This document shows positions 20,933-31,296 of a stretch of DNA of 64,000 nt, in pieces. Both the position numbers and the translations under genes were made by a program. A model generated the notes under the pieces. The model saw nothing but the letters and a program-made list of their open reading frames with translations, had not been told where the DNA came from and searched no databases. The DNA lies in assembly GCF_033807715.1 (NCBI RefSeq), contig NC_084587.1:13373017-13437016 (forward strand), given 5' to 3'. Within the stretch, counting starts at the first letter, position 1, and the number at the start of each line of letters is the position of its first letter. The DNA is from Cololabis saira (taxonomy: Eukaryota > Chordata > Actinopteri > Beloniformes > Belonidae).

Positions 20933-22334
20933 ACAGGATTAAAGCTTTCAGAGAGGTTGGATTTTTTTCTTTCCTTTTTCTGAACACTTTATTCACTGGC
21001 TACTCTCAGGATGGAAGGACCATTTCACCCAGTATAACAATAAATGTTTTTGAATACGATCACTATACCTTTAAATGGCCAGAATGAACGTTATGAAATG
21101 GTTAAAGCTTCACCGACCAAAATGCAAAAAACCATCTATAGTTAAGCCATCTTTTAAGGAGTCTGCCTTTAAAGATCACCACAATAGATATAAAATAAAA
21201 CAACCAAGATATGATCATATTGTAGACTTTCAGCTTTTTCAGAAGTTTCACAAAAGTAAAACCATTTCAAAATTGCTGCATTTTTATGCAAAATTATTCA
21301 ATTTTCAGGGGTTTCAAAGTATTTCGGAAATTGAGTGAAAATAGGTAAATTGCTTTGGTATTCACTATTTCAACGATACTTGTAGACAAATATAACAAAT
21401 AGAAGGTTTGGTTGATACTGGGTAATAAGTTGACATTTGGCAGCTGTTTGATGGGCAATATCAATATGAAGCCCACAGAGACCTTGATGGAAGTAAAGCA
21501 GGCCATCATTAGCCTGAATAAACAACACAAACGGATAAGAAAGACAGCAAAAAATATAGGTGTAGATGAATCAAAAGTCTGGTACAAGTCTGGTACCTTT
21601 TCTTTTTTTTTAAAAAAGAAAGCAACATCAAAAGGCCCGGAGGATCACAGAAGGTAATTAAAGAGAATGATCACAGATTATTTTTCTTTGTGAAGAGAAA
21701 CCTGTTCACAGCGTCAACCAAAGCCAAGAAATACTCTGAAGGTTGTGTGTATCATTGTCAAAAGCTACAATAGGGAGAAAGGAAAGTGTAAACCACTGGC
21801 AGAGGTGGAAAAAGTACAAAAATATTGTACTTAAGTAAAAGTACAAATTTTCTGCTTGAAAATTACTTAAGTAAAAGTAAAAAGTACCCATTAAGAAAAT
21901 TACTTAAGTAAAAGTATAAAAGTACCTCAACTTAAATATAATAAAGTACAAAAAGTACATGGGTTAAAATGTACTTAAGTACAAAAGTAAAAAGTACAAA
22001 GTACAAAATTCAAAGTACAAAATTATTTTCAAAAGGATTGCAAAGAAATGAAGAATCCAAGAATTTGCTTACAACTCTAAATAATGGTGATATTATTCTG
22101 ACCCCTTTAGCGTTTGTTTCCATTACATTTTAATTTCTCCCTTTGCTCATCACTGCTGCTGTACCCCATTGGCCCCGCTGACAGGTCCACCCCCAGCCTG
22201 TAGTATGCAGTGACAACATTAAGCAACCCCAGCTGATAAAGGATGAGACTTTTGAACTTTTAAATGCCAAAACCACCTTAGAAGTGGTGGAATCAAAGAA
22301 TGGTTGCGCATGGACACGCGTCGGCTGCCGCTCA

Positions 22335-22418
22335 AGGCTGATTTATGGTTCCGCGTTACACCAACGTACCCTACGGCGAGGCTCTGCGTCGATTTAACGC
22401 GGAACCATAATTCAGGCT
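22335..22418. mobile_element. AGGCTGATTTATGG-family MITE, TCA TSD
   Basis: An 84-bp copy with ends AGGCTGATTTATGG and CCATAATTCAGGCT, flanked by TCA at 22332-22334 and 22419-22421. It is an internally shortened hairpin. With the TTA-flanked copy at 8738 it indicates a 3-bp TNA target. Confidence 0.85.
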
Positions 22419-22550
22419 TCAGTCCTCATCGGTACTCGACGCGACGGCGGTTCCTCCGGCCTTCCGGCCCGCCTCTGCGGCACAACTCTCCCGGGAGCTG
22501 CGGCTCCTTCTCGGTATATCCACGCGCCCCCCTTCCTTCCCGTCCGCCTC

Positions 22551-22668
22551 ATGGTTCCGCGTTAAATCGACGCACAACTTACGCCGTAGGCTACGGCGTA
22601 GAGTGTGCGTCGCCGCGTACCCTGCGCTGTAGCTCTGCGCCGGTGTAACGCGGAACCATAAATCAGCC
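22551..22668. mobile_element. AGGCTGATTTATGG-family MITE, left end missing
   Basis: Begins ATGGTTCCGCGTTAAATCGA and ends CGGAACCATAAATCAGCC. The outermost ~9 bases of the left terminus are absent. Orientation is opposite to the copy at 22335. Confidence 0.75.
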
Positions 22669-23068
22669 CCCGCTGTGCTGTTCTTTAATTTGTAGCGAGT
22701 AACGACGTGTCCAATTTTAAATGTAGCGGATTAAAAGTACGATTATTTCCTTGAGAATGTAACGAAGTAAAAGTACAAGTACAGAAAAATGAAAGTATCA
22801 ATAAAAGTACAAATTCTCAAAAATCTTACTTAAGTAAAATAACGAAGTACTTGTAGTTCGTTACTTTACACCACTGACCACTGGTAACACTGACGAACCG
22901 GAGAGCAAGCTTGGACTTTCCCAGAAAACAACTTACATTTTGAAGATAAAGATAAACATATCTAAGAATGATAGGAAGAAAAAAGTGGGGACAGTAACAA
23001 CCCTCGATTCAAGCATCACATCATTTGTCAAAGTATGGGAAACCAAAACTGATATAATAAAAAATCAG

Positions 23069-23069
<1 letters not shown>

Positions 23070-23155
<86 letters not shown>
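23070..23155. repeat. (AT)n microsatellite followed by T tract
   Basis: About 33 AT units then about 18 T. Poly-(Ile-Tyr) reading frames on both strands are artefacts of it. Confidence 0.95.
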
Positions 23156-23629
23156 CTTTTCCTTATAGGTGCATTTTTGCAAAAAAATGTTTATATTTTC
23201 TTTTTCCTTATACACGCATTCCTTGTTTTTACATTCCCTCCTCTCCTATTTTTACTTTACCATATGCATTTCTGCCTCATTATGCAAATGAGGAGGGCTG
23301 CCCTTCTTAGTCCAGCTCCTCTACTATTGGTCAATAAACAGGAAGGAGCAGGATCGGGCCAAAGTCAAGACTATTGCGCAACTGGCGATGACACACTAGG
23401 ATGAACATACATACCCCTCACATTGGTTGAAGTGTATATTTATAATGCTGCTCTCATTACCTTTTTGTTTACACAATCGGCCCTCACTGAAGACTCAATA
23501 GGTCTAAAGGGTGAATTTCTAAAATGATTTATTGTGGTGTAGGGGTGGTCAAAGTGACATGATAAAACCAACAAAGCAGATAGTGTACTGTATATTAACG
23601 ATATCAGAGTATAATGGATTACTCCTTTT
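23156..23629. other. no gene seen
   Basis: Unassigned sequence between the AT tract and the next MITE. Confidence 0.4.
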
Positions 23630-24120
23630 TAAAACCTGAATATTCGGTCATGTAAATGCCAAATGGAATATCCCCATCAAACGGAACATGAATTTGTTTT
23701 CTGCGCATGCTCTGTTCGCAAGGAATCCTGGTCTTTTGAGTCTAGGAAGTTCTTATAAACACGGAGAAATGTAAGACCACGCCACACTTTTGGAGTGAGG
23801 AGGAGACTAATCATTTTATAAATGTAATGAAGGATAAGAACATTTTGGCATTTGTAGACGGTAGAAAGTACGGGGATAGCGAGATTTAAAAGAAGGTGAG
23901 CGAAAAGTTGTGCGAAGCAGCATTTGTTTTGAATTTGGATAAAGGAAGAAGAAGCGGAAATGACGGTAATTGCGTCATGATGTTCTCCGTTGCGTCGCTG
24001 GTTTGATCGAGATATCCCAAATGATTAATTACCATGTAAACGGAATATTCCAAATGTTTCAGTAACCGGAATATTAGCAATAACCCGAATTTTGACTGCA
24101 TGTAAACGTAGTCAATGATG
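23630..24120. mobile_element. MITE with CATGTAAACG termini
   Basis: The left part (TGAATATTCGGTCATGTAAA, GGAATATCC) and right part (TTACCATGTAAACGGAATAT, AACCGGAATATTAGC, TGCATGTAAACGTAG) are inverted with respect to each other. Exact ends and TSD are not clear. The interior carries a fragment of a Myb/SANT-like gene (23790-23925), as expected for PIF/Harbinger-derived elements, which encode such a second protein. Confidence 0.5.
23790..23925 (+). pseudogene. Myb/SANT-like domain fragment
   Basis: The plus frame reads WSEEETNHFINVMKDKNILA followed by FVDGRKYGDSEI, a stop, KKVSEKLCEAAF. A tryptophan start, a run of acidic residues, and the L-D-G-R-x-x-x-x-x-I-x-K-x-V-x-E-K-L pattern match the Myb/SANT-like DNA-binding domain found in Harbinger accessory proteins and in host proteins derived from them. 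One in-frame stop and loss of the third helix show it is dead. Confidence 0.5.
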
Positions 24121-27100
24121 CTCAAATGTACAATTATTTCACGTTGTCCATGTCAAAATGGAAGCACCTTGTTTAAAATGGCTGTAATTCCTGTCAGTAA
24201 ATTTTTTTTCCAAACCCCCTATGTCAAATATCAAATCTTGACCGTGGTGGCGTAAAGGCAAAATCTAAAGAAACAGTTACATTTTCCAGTTACTTCTTGA
24301 CCCAAATTTGCATCTAAAACTGAAACGAAGATAATATGAAAACCATGAAGTATGATGGGTTCTAATAGCTACTCCAGGTTTGTTACAACCATGATCAGAC
24401 CATATCCAGGGCTGTGAAATCAGAACAATGTCAATGTATATTTGAGAAGCCACTACAGCTCACACTCAGTGCTACAATAATACAGCACACTCGCCGTACC
24501 TTGCATGTTTTTGACTGTTTGGGGGGAAAAAATTATGCAGTGCAGTTATCATAAAAATGTTTCATTTGTTTCAGATAAATTGTGACATTTTAAGCAGAAA
24601 CTTCAACTCCTCTTTCAAAGATTTATACGCATAAAGTCCATGTATAATGTGGACATAATTGTTGTTAAATGCTACTGTTTATATAATAATAAAGCATTAC
24701 TGGGTTTGGGCTCCATGTTTTAAACTTTATTTTTTTTGTATTATTTTAAGAGTCCACTTACCAATAATAATCATTGTGCCAACCTCTTTACGATTCTTCC
24801 AGCATACTTTTGCTCAGATTATTTTTTATCTGCACTGGGCTCCAGCCAGTTGTCTCAACTCTGGCCTTGTGGTATGTTATGAGTTCCCCTGAAATATTAG
24901 ACTAAGTTAGCTGTCGACATTTGAACTGTTATTTCTATCTTTCAATATCTAATGATTTTGTGATGACATTGTCCTGCTGTGGTTTGATTTCACCGCATTG
25001 TCAGTCTTTTCCTTCTCTCGAGCTTAATCAGATGGAGAACTTTAACCACCAGTTGACAGTTTGCTGAGTTATTTCTGTTTGTGTTTCTGTAATTGCTGCA
25101 GCTCATTACTACAGAGTTAACATAGAGCGACCTAGGAGAAATCTGTTTTGTAGTTTGATATACTGTTGCCAGACTGCCGTATGGTATTGACCGTGTCTTT
25201 TTTATTTTTTATTTTTTAGACTCATTATTCCAAAGATGACTGTGAGACCTGATATGACTCTAATTTCACCAGTGGACTGGAGCCAAAAGCAGTGTATAGT
25301 TTAAGGTTTCACACTTTGCATAAGAGACTGAAAAGCAACTAGGTAAAAGCAAATATATCTTGACCATCTAATATGGCTAAACCTGAAAGATACCTAGATT
25401 CCCCAAAAGAGGGTCTGGACACATTTAACCTTTAATTTGAGATGATTCTCAAAAATGTATTCTGTTAGCTGTGGCTGAATGCACAAATGAAAGAAATATA
25501 TAAGGACACCTGAGCAATAGTTCTGAAATTGTGACAAAGAACTGCTGCCAGGAGACCAGTGTTTCCTTTGAAATGTTGTTTTTTCTATGAGCTTAACGCT
25601 CCTAGAATCTCCTCCTGCAAGACTTCTCTTATATAAGAAAAAGAAGATCTTGACTTTAGAGAAGATGGCAAGAAACGTTTTTAGTTTTGGACAAATTATT
25701 GCGATCCCTGCTATTGTGGAAATAGTTAACAGAAGACGAAGGAAACGGATAATCATTAAAATGATTATTCAAAGGCGAAGCCCTTATCTAATGCAGTAAT
25801 TCTTGATTATTAAGGCGTGTTATGTACACAACTAAATCATATTAATGAGGCCAAAAACAACTGGAAACTAGATTTTGATGATTTTAAATTGACCGCCGAC
25901 AACACATCCAGTGATTCTGGAGACGTGCGAATGTGAAAAAAGTGTTCCCATTACATTTTTGCACTGGACTTTTGAAACACCTGAAAAACAACCCTGTGAA
26001 AGTGTAAAAAAGTGTTAAAAATGAGGTATGTGGAAAATCATTTCAGGTTTTTAAGGGTTTTCTTTGTTATTTAGGTTTTGAGCTGTAATAGATACGTAGC
26101 TATTGACAAGAGCAGGTTGACACCTTCAACCTCATCAGGCTCGTCTGGCACTGGGAACATCGAGTCCCGGAGTGATGCAGAAACAATTTTGAAGGCTGAC
26201 ACGATCTGATCCTGCAGCCTCCTTCTGTCTGTCTGACATCTTTATTTCTGCTTATGTTATAAAGACAAATCAAAACCATTCGAGCAGAGAAGAAAGCTTG
26301 ATTCGTTTTTGCTTACATGAAGCATTTCAGAAGCTGGTTCATTCTTAAACCAAGCATACAATATTATCGAGATACAATCATATGCGCTGTACTACGTACT
26401 GTGTTTATGTTGTGACAATAGAGGCAAAAAGGCTTTAAATAAGCCTGATGGGCTGAATTGTAAAAGAACTGTGTCCCACCCTTTCTTTTTGTACTTAGTC
26501 ATATAAATGCAGCTTAATTTATGGATAAATATATTTTTATTGTTTGTTTATTTTTTACAACAAAGTATGCAAATGCATCTGCTGCATCTTGACCGTGTGA
26601 GTAAAAATAGAAAGTAAAAGTGTTAGTCTAAACTCAGACCAGTTTTCATTGAGTTTGGGCCAGATCATAATTTATTTGACAAAGGTAATTACATGTTACA
26701 TAATAATCTAAATAATCTAGTCCTGTTTCAAAAATGTCTTGCAGCTGAAAAAGCTAGAAGAGAGAGAAAAAAAACATAGGCATGAAAATGATGTCTACTG
26801 GAAGTTATGGATCTGGAGATCATATTTATAATTGGACATCAATTTATGTTGTGAACATTACAAATTAACATAAACACAAAAAAAGCTTATAAAGTCAAGT
26901 TTCAACCTAAAACTGTTCAGAAATAAGAAAAACAAATGTCCTTTACCGAATAAGGAGTATAATAATAAGGTCCACGGCACACCTGATGCTGTAGATACAG
27001 ACTTAATACAACAATTTTCTAATGTTTGCACTACAGACATGAACTGCTGTTAAATTAAATTCAGTCTCCTACATGTATATGAAACACATTACACGATGCA

Positions 27101-28106
27101 TTGTTTTCTGAAAATCAGCTAAGCCAGGAGAGGAGCAGATTTATATATATCTATCAAAATAAACATTTCTTTTCATAAGGAGGGAGAACTATGCTCAGCA
27201 GGAGGAAACCCACTTGAGCAAAGGAACAGCAGCTCTCCTGTGAAAATTAGCCTGTCAGTGAACCTTAAATAACACTAATCCCGACAGAATTTGACTCTGA
27301 GTTTATAACAGCAATACACATGAACATACAAATGACTAAACTTTGATAAAACTGATAATTCATAACCCCTTCTCTTAATTCAAAGGGGTTCACCATGTGT
27401 TTCCAGAGGTTTATTCATCTTTGTGTCCTATTTTTTGTCTTAACCAGAAAGAGGAATATCTATCATGATTGTACAGTCTTACAATCAAAGCCGTAGAAAA
27501 AATCTGTTTCCTTTTGTGGTCATGCGAGCAGCTATAATGTGAAAGCCGGCTACAGTATCGCATAAAGGTTATCTGGTGCTCTGAATGACAGTAGTTTTCA
27601 ACAAGATTAAAGTCTGAGAACAGAAACGTTCCACACAGGAAGTTTCTACTTTTTGGGGGGGTAATTTTAGAGCTATTTTCAACATGATGTATGTATATAT
27701 GCATTGAAATGGACATCTGGCTCATTCTGTTAGATTTACTGGGCCATTGAAGGTGGAACTGCTCATAAAAGGTTTACAGTGTTCCATTCAGGCAACAGTG
27801 GGAGCAAACAGGAAGGCATCCCTGTTTTCTGAGTGTTCTGGCTGATCAAAATTCACAATAGCTCTGTGTTTTTTCTTTCCCTCATATCCCTTCAACTTAG
27901 AAAACAGATAAAATATGAATATTCTTTGAGGGACTTCAAGGATTAAAATAATGTAATTTAAAAAGAATAAAACTAAAGACAGTAGAATTAACTTTCTAGA
28001 CCACAAACTGTAATAAAGTCTAAATATTATGTAAACATATGTCTAATAATACCCCTTCCTCCCAAAAAAACAACAAAATACCAAAAACAATCCAACTCAT
28101 GGCATC
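24121..28106. other. no gene seen
   Basis: Nearly 4 kb of AT-rich sequence. A 44-codon plus ORF starting at 25665 (ATGGCAAGAAACG) has a polybasic NRRRRKR stretch, but is too short to support. I see no transposon ends that I can pair. Confidence 0.4.
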
Positions 28107-28111
28107 ACCAC

Positions 28112-28584
28112 TGTCAGGGTTTGACACTTCCCCCCAGTTTGTGAGTTTCAGTTCTTTCCCTCCTCTGTCCCATCTGCCCTGATTGTCTGCACCTGTGTCT
28201 CGTTATCCCCTGTGTATGTCTGGTCTTGTCATTGCCGCCGTCGGTCCGTACTGTTTCTACCTCCATGTTTTCCTCGTCAGGTTTTTGTAACCACGTTCAC
28301 GTTCATGTTCTTGTTTTGTATCCTGCTCTGCAGCGCTTTTAGTTTGGTTTTTGCTAAATAAATCCTGCTTTTTTGCAACTCCTGCCTCCTGCTCTCCTGC
28401 TCTCCTGCGTTTGGGTCCTCAACAAGCCACACCCGTGACAGAATGGACCGACCGGGAGAAGGGGAATGACAAGTCCAGATATACACAGGGGATAACGAGA
28501 CACAGGTGCAGACAATCAGGGCAGATTGGAAACAGGAGGGACAGAACTGAAACGCAAACTGGGGGGAAGTGTCAAACCATGACA
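28112..28584. mobile_element. foldback LTR derivative, 5-bp TSD
   Basis: Bases 28112-28440 form a full LTR-like unit: TGTCAGGGTTTGACACTTCC at the start, an AATAAA at about 28357, and CACCCGTGACA at the end. Bases 28441-28584 are an inverted copy of roughly the first 145 bases of that same LTR, ending AAGTGTCAAACCATGACA. ACCAC flanks the whole unit at 28107-28111 and 28585-28589. TG..CA ends with a 5-bp duplication fit Ty3/Gypsy LTRs. A related complete solo LTR lies at 45457-45795. The 104-codon ORFs on both strands are shadows. Confidence 0.75.
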
Positions 28585-28589
28585 ACCAC

Positions 28590-29490
28590 ATCTTCCACTT
28601 TACAAGATAGAATTGTTCTAACGTTCAGAAGAAAGGAATCTGGTTGTCACATGCACGCATGTTAGGTTGTGCCCCAAGCACAACCTCTTGCAGTGCTCGG
28701 GTGACTCAGGTGAGAACGCAACTGAATCACTTGAGCCAAACGCACCTGACTTCAGAGGTCAATCATGCTCGGCCACGGCGCAGATTACCTGAGGTGAGGG
28801 CACCTTTAGATAATTCATCATCTAGATATTTGTGCAGAAATCTACCTCAAAATGTTGTTTTTAATTTTAAATGTTAAATTTGGTAGTTGGATTGAAAGAA
28901 TCATTAAAGTTTAAAAGTTGGTTCAAAGAATCAGCTGTATCTCTTCCATGCTAACTGTCAATTGTGCTCAGATGACAGTTAGCATGGACAGCAAATTACA
29001 GCACATACGGAAAATAATTGGAATATTTTCTACTTTTCACAATTTTTCTTGAGTTCTTCTCCACATGTAAAGCAGCATAGGTTGCAGTCCACAGCTTTTC
29101 CTTCACTGTCTAAAAAGCATTGCTAATTAATCTTTGTTTATGTCGTTGTTCATTTCATCCTGTGCACTGATGTTTATAACCCTAATTACCACTTAAACAT
29201 TAATGTCCTGATGGATTTGTTTTTCCATACATCGTTTTAGATGCAGTCTTTCATGCACAAGGAAAGAGTGAAAAAACTTGAAAAAAATGATAATTCCCTT
29301 GAAACAAGGATTTACTTTACATCATATTTTTGGACTGTGGAAGGAAGCCAGAGCATCCGGAAAAAACAAAACAAAAACAAACTCACATGCATGTGCTGAC
29401 ACCACCCAGGAGGGCCGCGGCTGAGATTCCAGCTGGGAATCTTCTTACTGTCAGGCCACAGAGCAGACCAGAAGGCTGCTCTGTGGTGTG
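28590..29490. other. mostly unassigned; one hairpin
   Basis: No genes. Holds the hairpin at 28946-28987. The stretch 28660-28800 is less AT-rich but has no recognisable content. Confidence 0.4.
28946..28987. repeat. perfect 15-bp hairpin
   Basis: CCATGCTAACTGTCA (28946-28960) and TGACAGTTAGCATGG (28973-28987) are exact complements around a 12-base loop. GCTGT before (with a 7-base bulge) and ACAGC after could extend the stem by five pairs. Confidence 0.8.
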
Positions 29491-29499
29491 CTGGTTCCT

Positions 29500-29645
29500 G
29501 TTAACTATGCTGGTTCTTTGTGATGGCAGGAATGAGTGTGGACGTCTGTTTGTCTCGTTTGTGTCAGTTTTGCCCTGTAATGGACTGCAGACCTGTCCAG
29601 AGTGCACCCTGCCTCTTAACTGATGACAGCAGACAGCTAGGAAGC
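29500..29645 (+). mobile_element. decayed SINE 3' half
   Basis: GCCCTGTAATGGACTGCAGA, CCTGTCCAGAGTGCACCCTG and CCTCTTAACTGATGACAGC align with the conserved 3' half seen at 7960 and 60570, with many substitutions. The terminal GGAT tail is lost. Confidence 0.55.
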
Positions 29646-30190
29646 TGTATATTTCCGTTTCCCCCTGGTATTTTTAGCTGGATCAGCTGTGTAACGATGG
29701 CTTAATTGAGCTTCTTGCTTTAATGCAGCTTCAAAATTAACAGCATGCCCCGGAGGTGCTGAGCACTGCCGTGTGTGGCGTCATGGTGGTGAGTAAAACC
29801 CTAATGAACTGTCAACCATAATCTCCTAAATAACACTCAGTCAAACCCAAAGATACGTCAGACATCTTCATACAATGTCTTCAACGTTGTTTGTAAAGCA
29901 AACTGAGGGATAAGGGAGTTGGAAAAAAAAGAAAATATAAGACAGGGTTTTCCTGGGAGAACTGCTTAAGACTTTTGATGTCACACTTTCTCAAAGGAAG
30001 TGTGAAGAACAAATGACACGTTATCTATATTCCTGCACACATCAAAATTATTCACAAAAAGTTTAGCTAGCTGTAAATCTGGTACCGTGTGCAGTTGTGT
30101 ATTAAAGAGCTTTGCATCTTTGCCCGTTTCACTCATGCTGTACACTTGACTTTCCTAACAAATGAGATGGAGTCGCCATTGCTAGGTTTT
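29646..30190. other. no gene seen
   Basis: Unassigned AT-rich sequence. Confidence 0.4.
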
Positions 30191-30199
30191 AAATATGGC

Positions 30200-30400
30200 G
30201 CGTGTGAAGGAGTTGTGAGAGATAATCTCTGGCCAATCGGCCTGTAGCCTGGTGACTTTCAGCCCAACTCAGCTTGGTTAGAACCCCGGCCAAGCAGATA
30301 CGAGGTACTAACTGGTGCTATCACCTAGAGGAAAACTCTTAAAACAGAGTTGAGCAGAGCTGAGCCGAGTAGGTACTGGTGGAAAAGCCCCAACCATAGC
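30200..30400. mobile_element. fragment of a Harbinger-like MITE
   Basis: The segment has repeated GAGTTGAGCAGAGCTGAGC and ends with GTAGGTACTGGTGGAAAAGC, which on the minus strand reads like the GCTTTTCCACCAGTACC terminus of a common fish MITE. The left partner near 30275 (CAGCTTGGTTAGAACC) is degraded. No TSD seen. Confidence 0.4.
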
Positions 30401-30539
30401 TAGCGGTGCCGAGTTTCCTTTTGCTTACTTCCTGTATCAGACAAAGCAACGGAGAAAATAAAGTTTATTTTTTTTGCCAGTTTGAGCTGATAAATGTTCA
30501 CCATCAGTCATTTTTACAGACATTGCAGCAACCCATTGT

Positions 30540-31265
30540 TCTACCTTTCACTTGCACTTTTCATGCAACTGGAGTGCAACACAAAGTGCTTTACTATGAT
30601 ACATAAAAAAAACAATCTCCCTTGACCCCCCCCCACTCCCCGTACCCTCATTCATACGACATACACACATATACACACAGCATATTATATAGATGCAGAC
30701 ACACCCGGCACCCCCACCCTTGTGATAAAAATGGAGTATGGCTGAGCACTGATAGACCAAGTGAGGAAACACCATCCTATGGGAAACATCCACACCGAGA
30801 GCCGTCCAAGCCCACGACTACAGGGGCCGCCGCCGCAGAGACCCCCCCCACCCAGGCAGGGAGGGGCCCACACCACGGCTAGAAAGCCCTGGAGCAGGAC
30901 CCCAACTATCCAGGCCCTGGAGCAGGACCCCAACTATCCAGGCCCTGGAGCAGGACCCCCAACTATCCAGGCCAAGACAGCCCCCCGTAGGCAGACCAGG
31001 CTCCCGGCGTGGAGGGCCCCATGAGGAGAACACTGGAGCTGAAAACTAAGAAACAATAAACAAGATATGAACTGAACTAAAAGGAGTGTAAAACATACTA
31101 AAAACAGCATAAATGAATGTTAATATAAAATATAACTTATGGGCACTAAGACAGTAGAAGCAACAGAAATAAGAAATAAGAAATAAGTAAATAAGAAATA
31201 AGTAAATAAGTGATAAAATAAATAAGTAATTAATAAAAGCTTTAAGAGAAACTTAAGAGGAATAA
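30540..31265 (-). mobile_element. 3' UTR of minus-strand LINE
   Basis: Reading on the minus strand, the terminus at about 30545-30590 has the GTAAAGCACTTTGTGTTGCA motif found at the 3' end of a fish LINE family; related pieces occur at 14855-14940 and 52675-52720. A GC-rich stretch with a 28-bp minisatellite and an AT-rich part with AAGAAATAAGTAAAT units follow. I infer that it is the same element as the coding relic at 37769-38160, separated from it by the Rex1-like and L1 insertions. ORFs in the GC-rich part are shadows. Confidence 0.5.
30886..30970. repeat. 28-bp minisatellite, three units
   Basis: Units at 30886-30913, 30914-30941 and 30942-30970 read GCCCTGGAGCAGGACCCCAA plus CTATCCAG; the third has one extra C. 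Identical otherwise. Confidence 0.9.
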
Positions 31266-31296
31266 AAAAAAAAAAAAAAATCTGTTATACATACTG

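Larger units (their letters stand above)
19831..21070. mobile_element. GC-rich TTAA-flanked DNA element
   Basis: TTAA at 19827-19830 and 21071-21074 flanks inverted ends AGGTATAAT (left) and, on the minus strand, AGGTATAGT (right). TTAA duplication is typical of piggyBac and Kolobok-type transposons; short AGG-type ends favour a nonautonomous Kolobok-like element, which is inference. The 1240-bp interior is the most CpG-rich DNA in the window. It holds a truncated AGGCTGATTTATGG element, a perfect hairpin, GC and CCAAT boxes. Overlapping ORFs on both strands here are a result of high GC. Confidence 0.6.
21800..22876. mobile_element. nonautonomous hAT element, perfect 8-bp TSD
   Basis: ACCACTGG at 21792-21799 and 22877-22884 flanks the inverted ends CAGAGGTGGAAAAAGTA and, minus strand, CAGTGGTGTAAAGTA. 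The subterminal regions carry many GTACTTAAGTAAAAGTA motifs on both sides. This is a well-known type of short fish hAT element. It has no transposase. Two AGGCTGATTTATGG-family copies lie inside (22335 and 22551), with a CpG-rich linker. Confidence 0.9.
21420..23060 (+). pseudogene. Tc1-like transposase, split by hAT
   Basis: Plus-strand frames run in order through the N-terminal helix-turn-helix (VKQAIISLNKQHKRIRKTAK, NIGVDESKVWY), a basic linker, a K-P-L-V-T-L-T-N-R-R-A block resumed at 22878, LDFPRKQ, and a decayed segment near 22965-23040. This matches the order of Tc1 transposases of fish (paired-like HTH domains, then R-x-R-L-D-F-A-K-x-H-L before the DDE domain). Frame shifts and stops abound. 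The hAT element at 21800-22876 is inserted within the codons for K-P-L, whose bases form its 8-bp duplication. The catalytic DDE part beyond 23060 is missing; an AT repeat replaces it. Confidence 0.7.

Noticed and set aside
20318..20983. Overlapping ORFs up to 140 codons on both strands
   Set aside because: High GC lowers stop-codon frequency; several frames are open at once and none has a domain. The region is a transposon interior.
23070..23140. ORFs made of alternating Ile-Tyr on both strands
   Set aside because: They are translations of an AT dinucleotide repeat. The same holds for 59631-59762.
25665..25799. Short ORF with NRRRRKR as a possible cationic peptide gene
   Set aside because: Only 44 codons from its best ATG, no promoter, splice or signal-peptide evidence; chance is more likely.
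28277..28665. 104-codon ORFs on both strands
   Set aside because: They lie within the foldback LTR derivative and use its palindromic sequence.
30622..31033. Pro/Gly-rich ORFs on both strands
   Set aside because: They translate a GC-rich minisatellite in a LINE 3' UTR.
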